This document shows, in pieces, positions 63,205 through 64,000 of a stretch of DNA of 64,000 bases. How positions within the stretch are numbered: position 1 is the stretch's first letter; every line of letters begins with the position of its first letter. A program made the position numbers and the translations under genes. Source of the DNA: Magnetococcales bacterium (GTDB taxonomy: Bacteria; Pseudomonadota; Magnetococcia; Magnetococcales; UBA8363); the NCBI GenBank assembly GCA_015228815.1, contig JADGCV010000022.1, forward strand, positions 1-64,000, read 5' to 3'. The notes under the pieces were generated by a model. It was not told where the DNA came from, made no database searches, and saw only the letters and a list, made by a program, of their open reading frames with translations.

Positions 63205-64000
63205 ATGAATCATAACCATCATTCCACAGAATCAGATCCGAAGAGCCGCATCCGTCAGGGACTCCACCATATGGAACACCGCCTGATCGCCCAGGCGCCG
63301 CTAAAAGATTTTGTCCATCACAACACCCTTCATGCGTTCCAGGAACATCCGTTTCGCGAGGCGTTGACCATCGCCTCCCGTGAAACCGGAACCCGCATGT
63401 TCCTGTCGAACCACCGTTTTCGCGAATTGTTTCGTCAGGGACGGATCACGAGGGAAGAACTCCTGGAGGTCATTCTCGACGATGCCACACTTGATGCCCG
63501 GGCCACGATCGCCGCGGGAGATGATTTTTGCGTGGCGAAAAAAGATGTGTACCTGTGCGGACTGATTCATGATCTGTCCGCCGTCGAAGCGCTGCAACTG
63601 TCCTGGCAGATTGAGGAAAACCAGGCACTGAACCGTTTTCCGCCCGATCTTCCCCGCGAAACCGGAACAAAGATTCTTCAGTGGTCCGGACTGAAGGGAG
63701 AAGCGGAAGCGGTTGCCGATCTCTGGTCCGCCGCCCTCGAAGCCCTGTCATTGGGTCATGAACCGGTTCATCCGGAACAATTGCTCGATCTTTCCGCCGA
63801 TCAGGCGGAGGCGATGATCAGCGAGATTGCCCGCAACGCACCCGCCCAGGAAGGTGCGTCGTTCCAGGTCCGCATCCAGATCCGCATGGAATCGGATTCA
63901 TTGCTCGATGATCTCATACATCGAATCGGCCCCGAATGGACGATCCGCCGTTTTCTTCAGGCATTGACCGGTACCGACATCCTTGAGGCAATTCAACCGC
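63205..64000 (+). CDS. DUF2309 (DabA-type) inorganic-carbon transporter subunit, cut off by the window
   Basis: An open frame from the ATG at 63205 to the window end, 265 codons and continuing. The N-terminus contains APLKDFVHHNTLHAFQEHPF, the hallmark start of DUF2309/UPF0753 proteins (family pattern P-FVHxNPLHAFQ). DabA proteins are zinc-containing, carbonic-anhydrase-like partners of a NuoL/M-like DabB; metal ligands lie further on than the part seen here. It starts 11 bases after the NuoM-like gene, supporting one operon. Full length and active-site residues cannot be checked. Confidence 0.85.
   Translation, partial: MNHNHHSTESDPKSRIRQGLHHMEHRLIAQAPLKDFVHHNTLHAFQEHPFREALTIASRETGTRMFLSNHRFRELFRQGRITREELLEVILDDATLDARATIAAGDDFCVAKKDVYLCGLIHDLSAVEALQLSWQIEENQALNRFPPDLPRETGTKILQWSGLKGEAEAVADLWSAALEALSLGHEPVHPEQLLDLSADQAEAMISEIARNAPAQEGASFQVRIQIRMESDSLLDDLIHRIGPEWTIRRFLQALTGTDILEAIQP

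Overview
The window is a gene-dense, GC-rich stretch of a Gram-negative bacterial chromosome. Outer-membrane and envelope genes (LPS heptosyltransferases, a two-partner-secretion type outer-membrane protein), CheB/CheW, a sigma-54 activator, multihaem cytochromes, Zur/ZnuABC and futalosine-route menaquinone synthesis all point to a respiring, chemotactic proteobacterium. Several Rpn-type nuclease genes and large hairpin-rich intergenic repeats would suit Magnetococcales or another deep-branching alphaproteobacterial lineage, but nothing here proves that placement. No rRNA, tRNA or CRISPR array was recognised.

Layout. 0-5.1 kb: the complete futalosine menaquinone set, mqnD-mqnB-mqnE-(repeat element)-mqnA-mqnC. 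mqnA is out of frame at a 15-C tract, and mqnE is separated from mqnA by a large palindromic element holding four stem-loops with a constant loop. 5.1-10.6 kb: zur-znuC-znuB-queA-tgt (minus strand) opposite znuA, with a palindrome between zur and znuA that may be the Zur operator. 10.6-15 kb: Tat-exported DUF362 protein, membrane-anchored partner, Rpn nuclease, Tat-exported aldo/keto reductase with Fe-S cysteines. 15.1-21.8 kb: pcm, mfd, and a NotI-type restriction-modification pair whose methyltransferase overlaps the mfd stop. 23-26 kb: waaF, waaC and a WaaE-like glycosyltransferase. 26-29 kb: a membrane cytochrome c with a recombinase-like helical domain, then an ExeA-type ATPase.

29-37.5 kb (minus strand): a surface-polysaccharide cluster (three methyltransferases, a C-methyltransferase, a GDP-mannose-dehydratase-like enzyme, a glycosyltransferase-methyltransferase fusion, a polytopic membrane protein) ending in a VapBC-like pair and a Rpn remnant. 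37.5-44.2 kb: an ArsR-rhodanese regulator opposite a redox cluster: fatty acid hydroxylase family protein, NapH-like polyferredoxin, octahaem HAO-family cytochrome, periplasmic DsrE protein, TVP38-rhodanese fusion, pentahaem cytochrome. 44.3-45.4 kb: RhuM family gene.

45.4-52.5 kb (minus strand) is the most unusual system. Four tightly packed genes encode a PqqD/M50-metallopeptidase/HlyD fusion, a shortened SecA paralogue, a periplasmic adaptor and a POTRA/beta-barrel TpsB-like outer-membrane protein. Together they look like a dedicated export or processing line from cytoplasm to outside, with no substrate gene in the window. 52.8-64 kb: CheB catalytic domain, a hypothetical protein, a DUF433 antitoxin with a destroyed toxin, CheW, a TauE/SafE-like membrane protein, a sigma-54 activator, a Rpn nuclease, infA, speA, and a NuoM-like/DUF2309 (DabB/DabA-type) inorganic-carbon uptake pair that runs off the end.
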